Assembly (NCBI GenBank): GCA_946403565.1
Contig: CAMJAJ010000052.1
Location: 1-7,392 of the forward strand
DNA from: an uncultured Treponema sp.
GTDB lineage: Bacteria > Spirochaetota > Spirochaetia > Treponematales > Treponemataceae
Reading direction: 5' to 3'
Length of the DNA stretch: 7,392 nucleotides
The notes beneath the pieces were generated by a model. It searched no databases. It was given only the letters and a program-made list of their open reading frames with translations, and had not been told where the DNA came from. The position numbers and the translations under genes are program-made. Shown one piece after another: positions 5,961-7,392 of the stretch; within the stretch, counting starts at the first letter, position 1; each line of letters opens with the position of its first letter.

Positions 5961-6039
5961 TTGATGCCATAAGGACAGGGCGAAAGCCCGTTCCGCGTTG
6001 CGGAATCGTCCGACATCAAAAACAGGAACCACAGGTTCC
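5961..6039 (+). promoter_or_regulatory. Predicted multi-branch RNA leader of the HU-like gene
   Basis: Complementary segments nest as a junction. The outer stem is TTGATG (5961-5966) with CATCAA (6014-6019), then GGAC (5973-5976) with GTCC (6008-6011). These enclose two hairpins, GGGC-GAAA-GCCC (5978-5989, a GNRA tetraloop) and TTCCGC-GTT-GCGGAA (5991-6005). A separate hairpin, GGAACC-ACA-GGTTCC (6025-6039), ends directly before the ribosome-binding site. GTTCC (5990-5994) can alternatively pair with GGAAC (6025-6029), so two exclusive folds are possible. I do not recognise a known riboswitch class. Autogenous control by the downstream DNA-binding protein is one possibility. A TATATT at 5957-5962 resembles a -10 box; if it is used, the outer stem would not be fully transcribed. 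Confidence 0.5.
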
Positions 6040-6045
6040 AAGGAG
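6040..6045 (+). promoter_or_regulatory. Ribosome-binding site of the HU-like gene
   Basis: AAGGAG lies five bases before ATG 6051 and abuts the GGAACC/GGTTCC hairpin (6025-6039). Extension or refolding of the hairpin could therefore change access to it. It fixes the start of the downstream gene. Confidence 0.75.
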
Positions 6046-6050
6046 TTCTT

Positions 6051-6848
6051 ATGAACATCAACACTTTGAACAGCGAGCCGCTCACGAGCAAGACGGGAAA
6101 GCTTGCAATCGCACTGTATCCCAACAGCCTTACGGGCCAGGATGGGAGCAAGAAGCAGGTCTATTACGCAAAGGTCGTAAACCGCAGCCGCCTGCTGCAG
6201 GAAGACATTGCCGATGACCTGATAGCCAACGGCACAGGCCTTTCCAAGGAGGGCATCATGAGCACCTGGAGGCTCATAAACAATGCCGTCATCTGCCGCC
6301 TTGCCGACGGCCTGTCCGTCGAAACCGGGCTGGGGACCTTGCGCCCCTGCGTGCTGGGTTCGTTTGAGAGCGAGGGCAGCGAGTTCAACAAGGACCACCA
6401 CCGCATCAGCGTCCTGTACCGCCCCGACAGGCAGCTCAAGGAGATCATGGCCTCGCTCACGCCGGTCATAACGCAGGGAAACCGCATCCTGCCGGAGATC
6501 ATTTCCGTGCAGGACAAGTCGCTTCCCGCTGGGTCGGAAGACCGGCTCAGTCCTGGCGGTTTCTTCTCCATACGGGGGAGGAATATCATGGTCGTTGACG
6601 GAAATGAGCCTGATGAAAGCGGAAATCCGGTCGGCCTGTATTTTGACTGCGTCAGCGACGCGAGCAAGTCCGTGCGTCTGGTTCCGTCCCAGATCTATCA
6701 CAACAGCACCGGCCTGCTTGAAGGGATAATCCCCCAGCTTGAAAGCGGCAGCTACAGGGTGCGGGTGGTCACGCGCTTTTCGAAAAGCGGAGAGGCCCGC
6801 AAGCTTGCGCAGGAAGACTGCTTTGACCGGGAGTTTACCGTTGCGTAA
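6051..6848 (+). CDS. HU-like DNA-binding protein with DUF4469-type C-terminal domain
   Basis: This 265-residue, probably cytoplasmic protein has no signal peptide or membrane segment. Residues about 37-125 fit the HU/IHF-like fold found in a family of Bacteroidota and spirochaete proteins: YYAKVVNRSRLLQEDIADDLIANGTGLSKEGIMSTW and onward give the helical part. LADGLSVETGLGTLRPCVLGSF (84-105) gives the first beta strands, and HHRISVLYRPDRQLKEIM (116-133) the returning strand and helix. Residues about 168-264 resemble the Ig-like DUF4469 domain: FFSIRGRNIMVVDG (171-184), VGLYFDC (194-200) and a final strand pair GSYRVRVVTRFS (233-244) closing with REFTVA. Family knowledge suggests DNA binding, possibly nucleoid-associated, but the target is unknown. 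The gene stands alone: 547 bp of repeats and leader lie upstream and a GC-rich gap downstream. ATG 6051 has a good Shine-Dalgarno. Domain names are from memory. Confidence 0.82.
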   Translation: MNINTLNSEPLTSKTGKLAIALYPNSLTGQDGSKKQVYYAKVVNRSRLLQEDIADDLIANGTGLSKEGIMSTWRLINNAVICRLADGLSVETGLGTLRPCVLGSFESEGSEFNKDHHRISVLYRPDRQLKEIMASLTPVITQGNRILPEIISVQDKSLPAGSEDRLSPGGFFSIRGRNIMVVDGNEPDESGNPVGLYFDCVSDASKSVRLVPSQIYHNSTGLLEGIIPQLESGSYRVRVVTRFSKSGEARKLAQEDCFDREFTVA

Positions 6849-7087
6849 GGGCTAGGCCGCGTCCGCGGGGAATACGGCCGTACGGCACATGCCGATGTGG
6901 TGCGTGCCGGGGCGAGTCGTATCTTCGCGGCGCGTGAACCTGCGGCGCGCAGTCCTGCCTCAGGCGGCAGCCGGGTGGCCTTGTGCCGCCCGGTTGTCCC
7001 GGACCTCCACTACGGAAGGGCCCTGACTCCTGTACCCGATGGGATTCCTGCCTCCATTTGGCCGGTCATGCGGATGGGAATAAGGAC
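6849..7087. other. GC-rich gap with no convincing gene
   Basis: This stretch follows the HU-like gene and contains several self-complementary segments, including the 10-bp palindrome GCCGTACGGC (6877-6886) and CGGCAC/GTGCCG (6883-6888 and 6904-6909). An open frame from GTG 6897 to 7091 has no Shine-Dalgarno and no recognisable protein features, so I do not call it a gene. With the AT-rich leader that follows, the stretch lacking a confident gene runs to 7219. Confidence 0.55.
6969..6995 (+). terminator. GC-rich stem-loop, possible terminator of the HU-like gene
   Basis: AGCCGGGTGGC (6969-6979) pairs with GCCGCCCGGTT (6985-6995), an 11-bp stem with two G-T wobbles and a five-base loop. It is the strongest hairpin after the HU-like gene but is about 120 bases downstream of the stop, and no T-run follows it. 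A terminator role is only a suggestion. Confidence 0.3.
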
Positions 7088-7116
7088 TTGAACGGTCTGA
7101 GATTTTGATATACAAT
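7088..7116 (+). promoter_or_regulatory. Sigma70-type promoter for the AT-rich right-edge gene
   Basis: TTGAAC (7088-7093) and TACAAT (7111-7116) are separated by exactly 17 bases and match the -35 and -10 consensus at 4 of 6 and 5 of 6 positions. Transcription would begin near 7123, leaving a leader of about 97 bases before ATG 7220. It lies at the point where base composition changes from GC-rich to AT-rich. Confidence 0.6.
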
Positions 7117-7150
7117 AACAAATAAGCAATGGATGGTGGGGTTTATGCTG

Positions 7151-7197
7151 ACAGGTTCTATGGCATAACGACGATAATGTGTTATGTGGAAGCCTGT
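7151..7197 (+). promoter_or_regulatory. Interrupted inverted repeat in the leader of the right-edge gene
   Basis: ACAGGTTC (7151-7158) pairs with GAA-G-CCTGT (7189-7197, one bulged G), and inside it CATAAC (7164-7169) pairs with GTTATG (7181-7186) around an 11-base loop. It lies between the predicted promoter and the ribosome-binding site, so it could be an RNA hairpin affecting expression or an operator for a regulator acting on DNA. Confidence 0.4.
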
Positions 7198-7219
7198 ACG
7201 AGGGCGCAGAAGGAAAGGA

Positions 7220-7392
7220 ATGTCAATTTTTGGGAATTTTTATGGTAGGATTCATGGTTCTGTTGAATTTCTGGCTTCAGAAAGTTTGAATTATATTCTT
7301 AATAGTTCAGATACAGTAAATAAGAATTTTGTAAATCTAATCAATCTTGATACCAATACAAATTTCTCCGAAATTACATTTAACTCACAAGT
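7220..7392 (+). CDS. AT-rich gene of unknown function, 3' end beyond the window
   Basis: ATG 7220 is preceded by AAGGA (7210-7214) at good spacing, and the frame stays open to the right edge (57 codons). It begins MSIFGNFYGRIHGSVEFLA and continues with ESLNYILNSSDTVNKNFVNLIN. By hand count 47 of 173 bases are G or C (about 27%), far below the rest of the window, and A/T-ending codons dominate (AAT for Asn, ATT and CTT). This points to recent acquisition. There is no signal peptide or membrane segment in the visible part. The opening pattern, an acidic residue followed by leucine-rich helices and an F-x-x-L-I segment, loosely recalls the N-termini of PD-(D/E)XK nuclease-like proteins seen in defence islands. 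That comparison is weak and the catalytic region would lie outside the window. The gene itself is likely real; its function is unknown. Confidence 0.6.
   Translation, partial: MSIFGNFYGRIHGSVEFLASESLNYILNSSDTVNKNFVNLINLDTNTNFSEITFNSQ

Noticed and set aside
5927..5962. Promoter for the HU-like gene with -10 TATATT (5957-5962)
   Set aside because: The -10 resembles the consensus, but no -35 lies at 16-18 bases: TTGCTA is 24 bases away and TCAAAC is a poor match. It would also overlap the outer stem of the predicted leader RNA, so I did not annotate it.
5853..6701. Minus-strand open frame opposite the HU-like gene
   Set aside because: It is antisense to a gene with a good Shine-Dalgarno and recognisable domains; its own start has no ribosome-binding site support.
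6897..7091. 64-codon + strand open frame after the HU-like gene
   Set aside because: It has a GTG start without Shine-Dalgarno, Arg/Ala/Pro-rich composition typical of random GC-rich frames, and no recognisable feature.
7129..7248. 39-codon open frame starting at ATG 7129
   Set aside because: It lacks a Shine-Dalgarno, starts close to the predicted transcription start, and overlaps the better-supported start at 7220 in another frame.

Overview
The window is about 7.4 kb of mostly GC-rich bacterial DNA. All supported genes lie on the + strand. Strong Shine-Dalgarno sequences precede several starts (for example AAGGAG before the gene at 6051), which argues against Bacteroidota. A HU-like DNA-binding domain joined to an Ig-like C-terminal domain, a many-TM hybrid histidine kinase and a membrane domain of a kind I associate with Clostridia together suggest a host-associated, relatively GC-rich Treponema or another anaerobe with similar gene content. 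This assignment is inference at moderate confidence, since no rRNA or ribosomal-protein marker is present.

Layout. Positions 1-5503 hold a tightly packed, probably single transcription unit: the 3' part of a SpoU/TrmH-family RNA 2'-O-methyltransferase (3-665), a PAP2-family membrane or envelope phosphatase (671-1600), a possible 24-codon leader ORF (1624-1698), an unusual fusion of a conserved multi-TM domain with an extracytoplasmic alpha/beta-hydrolase (1704-3404), and a hybrid sensor histidine kinase (3404-5503). Junctions are overlaps or very short gaps, apart from the 103-bp gap holding the leader ORF. A GC-rich hairpin brackets the kinase stop codon and may end the transcript.

Positions 5504-6050 are non-coding and unusually structured. 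They hold a tandem array of 22-bp units, one of them split by a perfect hairpin. This merges into a diverged array of about 82-bp units, each carrying a stem-loop with the same nine-base loop CGCACCTGC. A predicted multi-branch RNA fold follows in the leader of the next gene. That gene (6051-6848) encodes a HU-like/DUF4469-type DNA-binding protein.

Positions 6849-7087 are GC-rich without a convincing gene. At about 7088 the composition drops sharply. A good sigma70-type promoter (7088-7116) and an inverted-repeat leader precede an AT-rich gene that begins at 7220 and runs off the right edge (47 G/C of 173 bases by hand count). This looks like the left boundary of a recently acquired segment.

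Functionally, the left operon combines RNA modification, lipid-phosphate or envelope metabolism, a surface hydrolase and a membrane sensor kinase, but nothing in the sequence proves a shared pathway. No complete previously undescribed system is visible. The best leads are the repeat array plus structured leader upstream of the HU-like gene, the internal start site inside the fusion protein, and the foreign-looking gene at the right edge.
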